A stretch of DNA of 64,000 nucleotides. Source: Caldisphaera lagunensis DSM 15908 (GTDB lineage: Archaea; Thermoproteota; Thermoprotei_A; Sulfolobales; Acidilobaceae). The stretch lies in assembly GCF_000317795.1 (NCBI RefSeq), contig NC_019791.1, forward strand, positions 62,001 through 126,000, read 5' to 3'. The notes below the pieces were generated by a model. It was not told the DNA's origin, did not search any database, and saw only the letters and a list, made by a program, of their open reading frames with translations. A program made the position numbers and the translations under genes. Positions within the stretch are counted from its first letter, which is position 1; each line of letters opens with the position of its first letter. Of the stretch, positions 19,229 to 27,227 are shown piece by piece.

Positions 19229-19500
19229 TTAATCAATTTCTTTAAATTCAGTTATATCTCCATCATCTGATAACTTAATATAAAACTTATGAGAATTTTC
19301 CCCATTTTTTACCTCAATATTTCTACCTCTATAAAAATTTCCTCTTAACTCAATGTAGTCTATTTTATTTAAATTAAACCTCTTTTTCGCCTCATTTATT
19401 ATGTTTATAAATGCCTTTGCACAATTATTACAACAGAAAAATAATTTTTCTCCTTCAACTGTTTCATAATAGTCTCCCCATGTACCTCCACATAATGCAC
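19229..19500 (-). pseudogene. Truncated copy of the Cys-rich (TRASH-like) gene
   Basis: Carries the same codons as 26907-27178 but lacks the first 49 bases of the gene, including the start and the first CxxC cysteines. It is a product of the 305-bp duplication and is probably not translated. Confidence 0.85.
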
Positions 19501-19617
19501 TTAGGTAGAGAATTTTTAGAGAAAAGGCTTTGTTATAAGGTTGTTATAAAGCTATAATAAACTAAACAAATAAAAAATTTATAAATTTCAGACCTGCTAA
19601 CTGAAATAGGAACAAAA

Positions 19618-20823
19618 ATGAATAGCAATTCTTTAATTTTAAGTGGCATAAAAGTTTTAGATTTCACAAGAGCAATGTCAGGTCCTTTTGCAACAATGGT
19701 ATTAGGAGATTTGGGTGCCGATATTATTAAGGTTGAACCACCTGAAGGTGATGAATCTAGGTCTTGGAAGCCACCGGATATTAATGGATTATCAAGCTAT
19801 TTTATAAGTATAAACAGAAACAAAAGAAGCATTGTAGTAGATCTCAAAAATGAAAAAGGGAAAGAGATTATACATAAAATAGCCAAAAAAGTTGATGTAG
19901 TTATCGAAAACTTTAAGCCTGGAACTGCGAACAAATTAGGTATTGATTATAAAACAATTAGCTCAATTAATCCATCAATTATTTATGTAAGCTTATCAGC
20001 TTATGGACAAACTGGTCCTTGGAAGGATAAACCAGGATATGATCTAACCGTCATGGCTACTAGTGGACTCTTAAGTCTTAATGGAGAAAAAGATAGGCCA
20101 CCTGTTAAATATGGTGTACCTATAGTTGATATCACATCAGGATTATATGCTGTCATTTCAATACTTTCAGCTCTTTATTATAGAGAGAAAACTGGAATTG
20201 GACAATATATAGACTTATCGATGTATGATGCGCAATTGCAAATATTATCCCACCAGGCACTTAGTTACTTAACAACAGGAAAGAATCCTGAAAGGTTGGG
20301 ATCAGCTCATCCTAACATAGCACCTTATCAAGTATTCAAGGCAAAAGATGGCTATGTTGTGATTGCAGTAGGTAATGATAATCAATGGAAAAGGATGTGC
20401 GAAGTATTAAATATGAATTATCTTCTAAATGATCCAAGATTTAAAACAAATCCTGATAGAGTTAGAAATAGAGATGCGCTAGTTTTAGAGATGGAAAAGG
20501 TATTAGAAAACATTAGCGTTAAGGAAATTATTGATAAACTAGAATCAGTTGGAGTACCAGTAGCGCCTGTTAATTCGGTTGCAGAGGCACTTAATAATGA
20601 ACAAACTAAGTCTAGAGAAATGGTTGTGGAGGTAGAACATAAAAAGATAGGAAAAATAAAGGTACCAGGTACACCATTTAAGTTTACTATTACTCCAGGA
20701 AAAATAAGATACCCCCCGCCATTGCTTGGAGAAAATACAACTGAAATATTAAAAGAATTCGGATTTTCTGATGGAGAAATAAATGATCTACTCAAAAATA
20801 AAGTAATATATGAAAATAAGTGA
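19618..20823 (+). CDS. Class III CoA-transferase (CaiB/BaiF family)
   Basis: 401 residues, full length. The family opening (GIKVLDFTRAMSGPFATMVL followed by GADIIKVEPP) is intact. The catalytic Asp lies in KDKPGYDLT, and the GTGIGQ-type loop appears as KTGIGQYIDLSMYDAQ. The enzyme moves CoA from an acyl-CoA to a free carboxylic acid; the acid is unknown. The next gene, an amidase, starts at or just after its stop. A hydratase and a transporter follow on the other strand, suggesting catabolism of an imported carboxylate or amide. The start ATG lies about 120 bases after the left 305-bp repeat, at the edge of the inserted block. Confidence 0.9.
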   Translation: MNSNSLILSGIKVLDFTRAMSGPFATMVLGDLGADIIKVEPPEGDESRSWKPPDINGLSSYFISINRNKRSIVVDLKNEKGKEIIHKIAKKVDVVIENFKPGTANKLGIDYKTISSINPSIIYVSLSAYGQTGPWKDKPGYDLTVMATSGLLSLNGEKDRPPVKYGVPIVDITSGLYAVISILSALYYREKTGIGQYIDLSMYDAQLQILSHQALSYLTTGKNPERLGSAHPNIAPYQVFKAKDGYVVIAVGNDNQWKRMCEVLNMNYLLNDPRFKTNPDRVRNRDALVLEMEKVLENISVKEIIDKLESVGVPVAPVNSVAEALNNEQTKSREMVVEVEHKKIGKIKVPGTPFKFTITPGKIRYPPPLLGENTTEILKEFGFSDGEINDLLKNKVIYENK

Positions 20824-20830
20824 TTCCAAT

Positions 20831-22012
20831 ATGGAAGAAATCAGCGTTAATGAGGCGTTAGAAAAGTCATATAAATTTTCAGATTATAATGCAGTTGTGA
20901 CAATAAATGAAGATGCTGAAAAGGAAAAGGATAAGAAACCAATATTAATAAAGGACATAATATATACAAAAGGGATTAAAACAACAATGGGTTCGAAGGT
21001 ATTTTTTAATTATATACCAAGGGAAGACGCTAGGGTTATTACTTTATTAAAAAGAAATGGATATACAATAGTTGGAAAAACAAATACTCATGAATTTGCA
21101 TCAGGAGTAACAAATACATCATCAGTTTTTGGGCCATCAAGAAATCCAATAAATAAAGAACTTATAACAGGAGGAAGCAGTGGAGGAAGTGCTGCAGCAG
21201 TAAAATTAAAGATCACAGATGTCGCTTTGGGTACGGATACTGCTGGATCAATAAGGATTCCTGCATCTTTATGCGGTGTTATAGGTTTTAGACCAACACA
21301 TGGATTGATAAGCGTTAAAGGTGTTTTCCCATTAGCACCCACATTTGATGACGTTGGAATAATGTCAAATAATGTTGAAAAATTGAAAGAAGTATTTTAT
21401 ATATTAAGTGAAAAGAAAATTAAGAAATATGACATAAATAATTTAAAAAAAGTTAAATTTGCTTTACCTGAAGGTTTTTATTCTGCAAATGAATCAATAG
21501 AAAATAAATTCAAAGATTTTATATCAAATTTAGAATATGAAATTATTGATATTAATAATTTAAAGAGTGCAATAAACGCTTTTGTTACAATAAGATATTC
21601 AGAAGCATCATGGATACACGAAAAAATGAGAGATAAATTTGATCAATATTTCCCTGATGTGAGAAGGTTGATTGAAAAGGGATTTAATTATTATGCATTT
21701 GAATACCTTAACTCGTTAAAAACTGCAAAAATTGTAAGAAGAAGGCTATTAATGATATTAAAAAAATATGACTTCATAATATTGCCAACTACTCCCATTA
21801 TTGCTCCAAAAATAGAAGATGTTATTGGTAAAGAAGATGGTGAAATAAGAAGCATATTAACAAGTAATACATGGTTATCATCTTTAGTAGGATTCCCTTC
21901 AATATCATTACCTCTACTTAATATTAATGGATATCCTGCTGGAGTTCAATTAATTGGGAAACCATATGAAGACGATAAATTGCTAGAAGTATCAAAATTA
22001 TTGCAAAAATAA
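20831..22012 (+). CDS. Amidase (amidase-signature family)
   Basis: About 393 residues, shorter than most GatA-like amidases (450-490). The Ser-cisSer-Lys triad is present: Lys in ILIKDIIY, cis-Ser and linker in TGGSSGGSAAAV, and nucleophile Ser in GTDTAGSIRIPASLCG. It hydrolyses an amide to acid and ammonia. It lacks gatB/gatC neighbours, so a tRNA-amidotransferase role is unlikely. The frame reaches back to ATG 20810 inside the CoA-transferase gene, but ATG 20831 has AGTGAT before it. An amidase feeding acid to the upstream CoA-transferase is a reasonable inference. Confidence 0.85.
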   Translation: MEEISVNEALEKSYKFSDYNAVVTINEDAEKEKDKKPILIKDIIYTKGIKTTMGSKVFFNYIPREDARVITLLKRNGYTIVGKTNTHEFASGVTNTSSVFGPSRNPINKELITGGSSGGSAAAVKLKITDVALGTDTAGSIRIPASLCGVIGFRPTHGLISVKGVFPLAPTFDDVGIMSNNVEKLKEVFYILSEKKIKKYDINNLKKVKFALPEGFYSANESIENKFKDFISNLEYEIIDINNLKSAINAFVTIRYSEASWIHEKMRDKFDQYFPDVRRLIEKGFNYYAFEYLNSLKTAKIVRRRLLMILKKYDFIILPTTPIIAPKIEDVIGKEDGEIRSILTSNTWLSSLVGFPSISLPLLNINGYPAGVQLIGKPYEDDKLLEVSKLLQK

Positions 22013-22018
22013 AAAAAT

Positions 22019-22771
22019 TTATTTCTTTACGAATTCTTCAACTTTCTTTTTTACTTCTTCCCTAGGAATTATTGAAGACATTACGGAAAAGCCTAGATCT
22101 AAAAGATCATCAACCTTTTTTCTTGCCATAAGTTGCTTAATTTGTCTAACCGCTATTTTATCGTTAGAAGAAATTTTTCTTGCGACCTCTATTACTTTGG
22201 CTTTAAGAGAGTTAATATCATCTACAACTCCATTTATTAAACCATATTTAAATGCTTCTTCTGCAGTTATCATATCTCCAGTTAAGGCTAGATATGATAA
22301 AAGCTTTGAGTTCACAAATAAATGCCCAAGAGTTGAAGAATATGGAGGTATCATACCCCATTTTACTGCAGGTAACCCAATTTTTGCTGTTTTAACTGCA
22401 TATGCAATATCTGATGTATGTATTAATTCAAATCCAGCTCCTAGTGCATATCCGTTTATAGCTGCTATCACAGGTAGTTTACAATTCAAAGCCCCCCTGA
22501 TAACACCTCCCAAACCTTCATACATTAATTTCCATGCTTTGTTAATATCAGATGTCGCATCTAATACATCATTTAAATCAGTTCCTCCTGAGAAGAATTT
22601 TTCACCTGCACCAATAATTGCTATAGCAGATATATCATTTCTCTCACACTGCTTACATATTGCTTCTTTAAGTTCTTTTAAAGTATCATAATTTAAAGAA
22701 TTAGCTTTATTTTCTCTATCGATTATAATCCATGACAAAACATCTTCATCTACTGTTTTAATATACATCAT
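22019..22771 (-). CDS. Enoyl-CoA hydratase/isomerase family protein
   Basis: 250 residues, crotonase fold. The two oxyanion-hole segments are visible: KFFSGGTDLND and NGYALGAGFEL. The first catalytic Glu (GAGFEL) is present, but the position of the second (usually Glu in a GxPEixLG stretch) reads GLPAVKWGM, an Ala. The enzyme may therefore not be a classical hydratase; related crotonases with one Glu act as isomerases, hydrolases or lyases. It converges with the amidase gene with only six bases between the stops. Confidence 0.85.
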   Translation of the reverse strand: MMYIKTVDEDVLSWIIIDRENKANSLNYDTLKELKEAICKQCERNDISAIAIIGAGEKFFSGGTDLNDVLDATSDINKAWKLMYEGLGGVIRGALNCKLPVIAAINGYALGAGFELIHTSDIAYAVKTAKIGLPAVKWGMIPPYSSTLGHLFVNSKLLSYLALTGDMITAEEAFKYGLINGVVDDINSLKAKVIEVARKISSNDKIAVRQIKQLMARKKVDDLLDLGFSVMSSIIPREEVKKKVEEFVKK

Positions 22772-22838
22772 ATTTCACCTTTAAATTAAGTATGCAAAAA
22801 AGTAAAAAAACATTTATGATAAGGAATATTAATGAAAA

Positions 22839-24329
22839 TCATTTTTTGGGAAAAGCTAGGCTGAAGAGAACTATTATTATGTTTATAAACAATCCTATGA
22901 AACCTATATAAATATCATGATAAAGGGTTGTTGATATCACTTTAAAGTGATTAGCATATAGTGTTGTATAAATGGAAACAATTGTACCAATCCATATACC
23001 AGCTATAGCAAATTCTTTTCTTATGAATTTGATAAATGGATGAATAACTGCTATTGGCAAGAACTGCAATATTATTTCAGCACCTATCAGATAGAACTGA
23101 AATGCATAGGTCATAGGAATAACTTGGAGTAAAGCTAATGATAATAGAGTAAAGCCAACTGCAGACCATTTTGCTATTTGTGTTTGTCCTTTGCCAGAGA
23201 TATTGGGCTTAATCATCCTTGATAAGTCTCTTCCCACCATGTTTCCAACAGTTACGGCCATTAATGCAGCCGGAACTAAACCGCCTACAAATATGCCTAA
23301 TAATGCTATACCTGTCAACCATGAAGGAACTAAAGATACTAAGAGACCAGGTATTACATATAACCCTCTTGATGAGGCAGGGAATTGAAAAACAAAGCTA
23401 TGAACTGAAGGTATTTTATAGACAGCTATAGCCATAATATCAGCTAGAGCTAGAGGAATTGCATAAAGAATTGTTAATGAGTAACCCTTTAACAATCTTT
23501 CTTCATTTTGTGCTGCCCATGAACCTGTAACATTGTGTGGCCACAAATATGCAGAAAATACCACCCCAAGCATGCTCGTACTGAATGCTAAAGCTTGTAC
23601 ACTTGGTAATGCTACATATTTTGATGGCATTCCAGAAAATATATTATTAAATCCATGAGTATAATATAGGGTTGCTACTATAACCGTTAATAACCCTAGC
23701 CATACTAAAATATCTTTAAATACAGCTCCTAAAGAAACTCCTCTAACTCCGCTTGTAAATGAAAATGCTGCTATTACAACGAATGCAATAAATAAAATCA
23801 AAACACTATATTCCTTAAATGCTGCAGATACTGGTGAGATACCGAAGGATTCTAAGAACATTGTTCCTAATATGGCATATAGACCATCTACTTGTAATGC
23901 TATATAGAATAGAGTTGCAAATATACCTAAAACTACGACAGAGAGTGATAGCAAAATACTGTTAAATTCCCCTCTTGCATAATCAGCTATTGTTATATAT
24001 CCTTTATTCTTAGATAAACGCCAAAGTCTGGGCATGAATACGCTTGCCCATGTAAATACCATTGCCTGATATGCTACCCCAAAAAACCCATATGCTCCCA
24101 ATGCAAATACAGCTGATGGTATTGCTAATATAGAATATGCAGTAAACCAGTCTGCACCCTGAAGGAAGAATTGAAATGCGGTCCCTAATCTTCTTCCCCC
24201 AAGCCCCCATTCATGAAGTTGGGTCAAATCTGCCCTTCTAAATCTGCTGCCTAAAAAGCCTACAATTGCAAAGGCTATAAATAAAACAATAAATGTTATA
24301 AGCATTTGAAGACCAGATGCTGTTATCAT
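22839..24329 (-). CDS. Sodium:solute symporter family (SSS) transporter
   Basis: 496 residues with about 13 membrane helices and an outside N-terminus. The family features are the Gly-rich loop after helix 1 (HEWGLGGRRLGTAFQFFLQG), AYSILAIPSA, and the central TSGVRGVSLGAVFKD. It likely imports a carboxylate or similar solute with Na+ or H+. Its start overlaps the stop of the upstream DUF3311 gene by four bases; the pair is a known two-gene arrangement in prokaryotes. It is probably the uptake system for the substrate handled by the neighbouring CoA-transferase, amidase and hydratase. Confidence 0.88.
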   Translation of the reverse strand: MITASGLQMLITFIVLFIAFAIVGFLGSRFRRADLTQLHEWGLGGRRLGTAFQFFLQGADWFTAYSILAIPSAVFALGAYGFFGVAYQAMVFTWASVFMPRLWRLSKNKGYITIADYARGEFNSILLSLSVVVLGIFATLFYIALQVDGLYAILGTMFLESFGISPVSAAFKEYSVLILFIAFVVIAAFSFTSGVRGVSLGAVFKDILVWLGLLTVIVATLYYTHGFNNIFSGMPSKYVALPSVQALAFSTSMLGVVFSAYLWPHNVTGSWAAQNEERLLKGYSLTILYAIPLALADIMAIAVYKIPSVHSFVFQFPASSRGLYVIPGLLVSLVPSWLTGIALLGIFVGGLVPAALMAVTVGNMVGRDLSRMIKPNISGKGQTQIAKWSAVGFTLLSLALLQVIPMTYAFQFYLIGAEIILQFLPIAVIHPFIKFIRKEFAIAGIWIGTIVSIYTTLYANHFKVISTTLYHDIYIGFIGLFINIIIVLFSLAFPKK

Positions 24330-24535
24330 AAAGCTTCACCCTTTATTCTTAATTTAACTATTGCATAAAGAAGAATTGATGAAATAAGATACCATATTAT
24401 TATCCACCAATAAAAGAATGGAAGCCCTGCTAATTCAGGTTTAACAAAATTATACCAAGGCCAGGCATAAACCAAAAAAATTAATAGAGTAACAAATGCC
24501 ACCAAGCCCACAATCGTACTAGATCTAGACGACAT
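24326..24535 (-). CDS. Small membrane protein, DUF3311 type
   Basis: 69 residues with two membrane segments (about 10-28 and 40-61). The Trp-Pro-Trp-Tyr and Pro-Phe-Phe-Tyr-Trp-Trp motifs match the small partner protein often encoded just before SSS transporters. It probably acts as an accessory subunit. Confidence 0.75.
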   Translation of the reverse strand: MSSRSSTIVGLVAFVTLLIFLVYAWPWYNFVKPELAGLPFFYWWIIIWYLISSILLYAIVKLRIKGEAL

Positions 24536-24762
24536 TTGTATACCCTCTTATTGTACACTACTATATGTAAAATTTTACACAAGTATTTAAATCTTATTTC
24601 AATAAAAATTGTTTGATGATTCGTCATATATATAACAAGGTAATATTTTCTAATTATAAAAGAATTAAATCTTATGATACAATAAACCTGATTATTAACA
24701 TAACCTGATCCAAACTAATTTTATCTTCTATTAATAATTAGATAATAGCTTAATCATCACAT

Positions 24763-25846
24763 CTAACCTCCTCCCCGCCCTAAAGGGTGAGGATTCCATT
24801 GAGGTCTTGGGTGTTACTCTCCTTTATGGGAGCTACTCTATTATGATCAACAAAGAAAGATAAAGGCTTTTTCACTTCTTTTACCATTTTTCCTATTGCT
24901 TTTTTCATAATGTTTATTGCACCATTCAAGTCTGAATGTAGTTTATGTCCCATCTTGCATGTTATTATTCCTTGGGGCTTTCTCTCAACTTCAACATTAT
25001 GAAAAGCACATACTCTAGAAGTATTGTATTCAATGACCTTTACAACCTTAATGCCATAATCTTGAGCTTTCAACAGTAAGGCTTTGAAAAGTTTAGAATA
25101 AGACCACATATTTGATGTGAACTTGTTACCCTTATCTTGTGCAATGTCATACGGATAACCCACGATGATTGTTAATACTCCTATCTCATACGAAGTCTTC
25201 ATTAGATGAGATGCTAAATTCCTATATAAATGAATAAGTCTTCTGTATAATTTGCTGAATAATCTATTTTCGTCATAATGAATCTCCAGCCTACCTTGTT
25301 TTCCAAACCATCTCACTTTACCAGCAAACTGAATCTCTAAATTAAAGTCCTTTAACACTAGCTTGTAATTTTCTATATCTACGATGTATCAATCTTGTCT
25401 AACTACTAGGATTAATTTTCTCTTTCCTTCTCTTTTCCAGTATCCAGGTGGTTTCGCACTATCTTTCAGGAGGGAAAAGAATGATGACCATGCTTCGTTA
25501 TTCTTTTGTATAACTGCTTGCGCGTTCGTTTTAAGTATCCTTTTATATTTTTTATAGTATTTATTCCATGTTCCTTTGAAGTCTACCTTACCAAGAATTG
25601 TTGCCTCCTCTCATAATTGATCTCATTAAATAAAGAGGAAGATGCATCTGCACACCTTCTCATTCCTTTCTTGTGAACCATTTGGTAGAAGACGAACTGA
25701 TACAGTACGTGTAATACCCACATCTAGTATTGTGAGAGTATTTCATCTCTCACTCCACATCTTAGTAGATTGACCAGACATGAATACCACAAATAAATTT
25801 TGAAAAGAAACTTAAAAAAACTTTACCCCTCCTTGAAAAGGCGAGG
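24763..25846 (-). mobile_element. Decayed IS605/IS1341-type element
   Basis: Both ends carry hairpins of the kind found at IS200/IS605 termini: around 24770-24792 (CCCT/AGGG inside CCTC/GAGG) and 25828-25846 (CCTCCTT-GAA-AAGG-C-GAGG). Between them lies a broken tnpB on the minus strand and no tnpA. The 24.77-kb hairpin at the tnpB 3' end is where the guide (omega) RNA scaffold normally ends. The exact boundaries are estimates. Confidence 0.7.
24780..25720 (-). pseudogene. tnpB: TnpB nuclease pseudogene
   Basis: The C-terminal frame (24780-25358) has the zinc-ribbon core (EYNTSRVCAFH, then ITCKMGH) and the last RuvC Asp (SDLNGAINI). Upstream, the minus strand still reads recognisable N-terminal TnpB segments in shifted frames (VRLLPNGSQER, then SSSLFNEINYERRQQF, then KTNAQAVIQKNNEAWSSFF), with at least two frameshifts and a TGA where Arg is expected near 25390. 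From the run LEIHYDENRLFSKL it also appears that the block holding the first RuvC Asp has been deleted. It cannot be an active nuclease. Confidence 0.85.
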
Positions 25847-26149
25847 TTTGTTGTTCTTTTTATCATTAAGTCGATGCTACATTAGAACCAATAGGTATTA
25901 TTTACTAGTTTATTAATCAGAAAATTCTTAAATCGGTAATAATATTAGTTATGCAGGTTTTATATAAATCTGTTTGTTGATTTGTATAAAATATTCTATA
26001 TAATTCTCATAATTGTATGGACTTATTACGAATGAAAATAAAAATTATTTATTATAAGATAAACTGGTAAATTATTTATAAAGAATTCTATATAATTAAT
26101 ATATAAATATTAATTTAAGTTTTGGAAAATTTATTAAGTTGGTGGAAAA
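25847..26149. other. Gene-free AT-rich region
   Basis: About 300 bases with no coding frame seen. It should hold the promoter of the small ORF and methyltransferase gene; TATATAAATA near 26100-26107 is a candidate TATA box. Confidence 0.4.
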
Positions 26150-26266
26150 ATGATATATCATAAAATTAATTCAGCGGAAATTAAAGAAAAACTTAACAAG
26201 GAATTATTATCTTTGACTAATAAATTTATCAATAATTTACTTTATATAAAATTTATCATTTTATGA
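26150..26266 (+). CDS. Possible 38-residue small protein upstream of the methyltransferase
   Basis: ATG 26150 has a well-placed ribosome-binding site (GGTGG at 26141-26145). It opens a 38-codon frame (MIYHKINSAEIKEKLN..., Lys/Asn/Leu-rich, probably helical) ending in TGA at 26264-26266. The stop overlaps the GAGGTGACC ribosome-binding site of the next gene, which suggests translational coupling. No family is recognised; a regulatory leader is possible. Confidence 0.4.
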   Translation: MIYHKINSAEIKEKLNKELLSLTNKFINNLLYIKFIIL

Positions 26267-26276
26267 GGTGACCGTT

Positions 26277-26828
26277 ATGTTAGGAGATCCTGAGGATAGA
26301 CATTTCTCACCATTTATATTAGATAATCCTATTAGAAAAATTATAGATAATCCAAGAAAAATTATAAAGAGGTATATTAAGGAAGGCGATTATGTTGCAG
26401 ATATTGGAGCAGGTCCAGGAGTTTATACTATAGAATTAGCTAAGTTAGTTGGAGAAAAAGGTAAGGTATATGCAAGTGATTCCGATCCCAAAATGGTTCA
26501 AGTTTTAAAGAAAAAAATAAATAAATTGAATTTAAAAAACGTTATTGTTGAATTAGCATCAGCAGATAATATAAAATTTATAGAATCTAATACGATCGAC
26601 TTTGCTTTTTCTAATGGGGTTTTATGTTGTATGGTAAATCATAAGGGGGCCATTGAAGAAATTAATAGAATATTAAAAGAGAAAGGTATTGCATTTATTT
26701 CTGTAGAGAAAATATCTAAAGGTCCAACAGCTATTCCAAAAAATGAATGGAGGGATCTTATAAATAAGTTTAATATAATAGAAGAAAGAGAAGGTTTGTT
26801 TAACAGGTATGCTATTATTTCAAAATAA
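26277..26828 (+). CDS. Class I SAM-dependent methyltransferase
   Basis: About 183 residues with the Rossmann-type SAM-binding motif I (VADIGAGPGVYTIELA), an acidic residue at the end of strand 2 (VYASDSDP), and motif post-II/IV (FAFSNGVLCCM). The length and layout match UbiE-like small-molecule methyltransferases; the substrate is unknown. The frame opens at GTG 26268, but that GTG is inside the ribosome-binding site GAGGTGACC, so ATG 26277 is the better start. It ends about 50 bases before the right 305-bp repeat and so closes the bracketed block. Confidence 0.85.
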   Translation: MLGDPEDRHFSPFILDNPIRKIIDNPRKIIKRYIKEGDYVADIGAGPGVYTIELAKLVGEKGKVYASDSDPKMVQVLKKKINKLNLKNVIVELASADNIKFIESNTIDFAFSNGVLCCMVNHKGAIEEINRILKEKGIAFISVEKISKGPTAIPKNEWRDLINKFNIIEEREGLFNRYAIISK

Positions 26829-26873
26829 ATTAAAGAGTTCTTGCTTGCATTATTTTGTCAAATTAATTTTTAA

Positions 26874-26895
26874 TTGTTAACTCCCCGGTTAACAA
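26874..26895. repeat. Palindrome TTGTTAAC-N6-GTTAACAA (right copy)
   Basis: Same element as at 19196. With its flanks (26871-26898) it matches 46044-46071 in aroA on the opposite strand at 27 of 28 bases. Confidence 0.8.
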
Positions 26896-27178
26896 TGATA
26901 ATGTTCTTAATCAATTTCTTTAAATTCAGTTATATCTCCATCATCTGATAACTTAATATAAAACTTATGAGAATTTTCCCCATTTTTTACCTCAATATTT
27001 CTACCTCTATAAAAATTTCCTCTTAACTCAATGTAGTCTATTTTGTTTAAATTAAACCTCTTTTTCGCCTCATTTATTATGTTTATAAATGCCTTTGCAC
27101 AAATATTACAACAGAAAAATAATTTTTCTCCTTCAACTGTTTCATAATAGTCTCCCCATGTACCTCCACATAATGCAC
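26874..27178. repeat. 305-bp direct repeat, right copy
   Basis: Gap-free match to 19196-19500 with three differences noted by eye. Here it forms the 3' part of the intact Cys-rich gene. Confidence 0.95.
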
Positions 27179-27227
27179 AACCTGTTTCTTTTGTACCAGC
27201 TTCTTTACCATTAACTATAACTTTCAC
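26907..27227 (-). CDS. Small Cys-rich metal-binding protein (TRASH/Ta0938-like)
   Basis: 106 residues. Two cysteine pairs near the N-terminus (CALC, then CCNIC 20-odd residues later) and a following helix ([15 protein letters not shown]) suggest a single zinc or iron site like TRASH-type metal-binding domains. It also recalls the small Thermoplasma Ta0938 family; both are impressions. The C-terminal half is predicted beta. The start is GTG 27227 with GGTGAT upstream, overlapping the end of the upstream gene by 17 bases, so the two are co-translated. A truncated copy lies at 19229-19500. Confidence 0.6.
   Translation of the reverse strand: MKVIVNGKEAGTKETGCALCGGTWGDYYETVEGEKLFFCCNICAKAFINIINEAKKRFNLNKIDYIELRGNFYRGRNIEVKNGENSHKFYIKLSDDGDITEFKEID

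Larger units (their letters stand above)
19196..19500. repeat. 305-bp direct repeat, left copy
   Basis: Aligns without gaps to 26874-27178 (offset 7678). I counted three mismatches by eye. It begins exactly at a palindrome downstream of the Cys-rich gene and ends inside that gene. The two copies bracket a 7.37-kb block. Confidence 0.95.

Noticed and set aside
20418-20795. 125-codon frame antisense to the CoA-transferase gene
   Set aside because: Shadow of a conserved gene; its composition (Ser/Leu/Pro) is that of reverse-complement codons.
22197-22691. 164-codon open frame antisense to the crotonase gene
   Set aside because: It lies fully opposite a gene with clear family motifs and has no recognisable protein features; AT-rich sense codons leave the antisense frame open.
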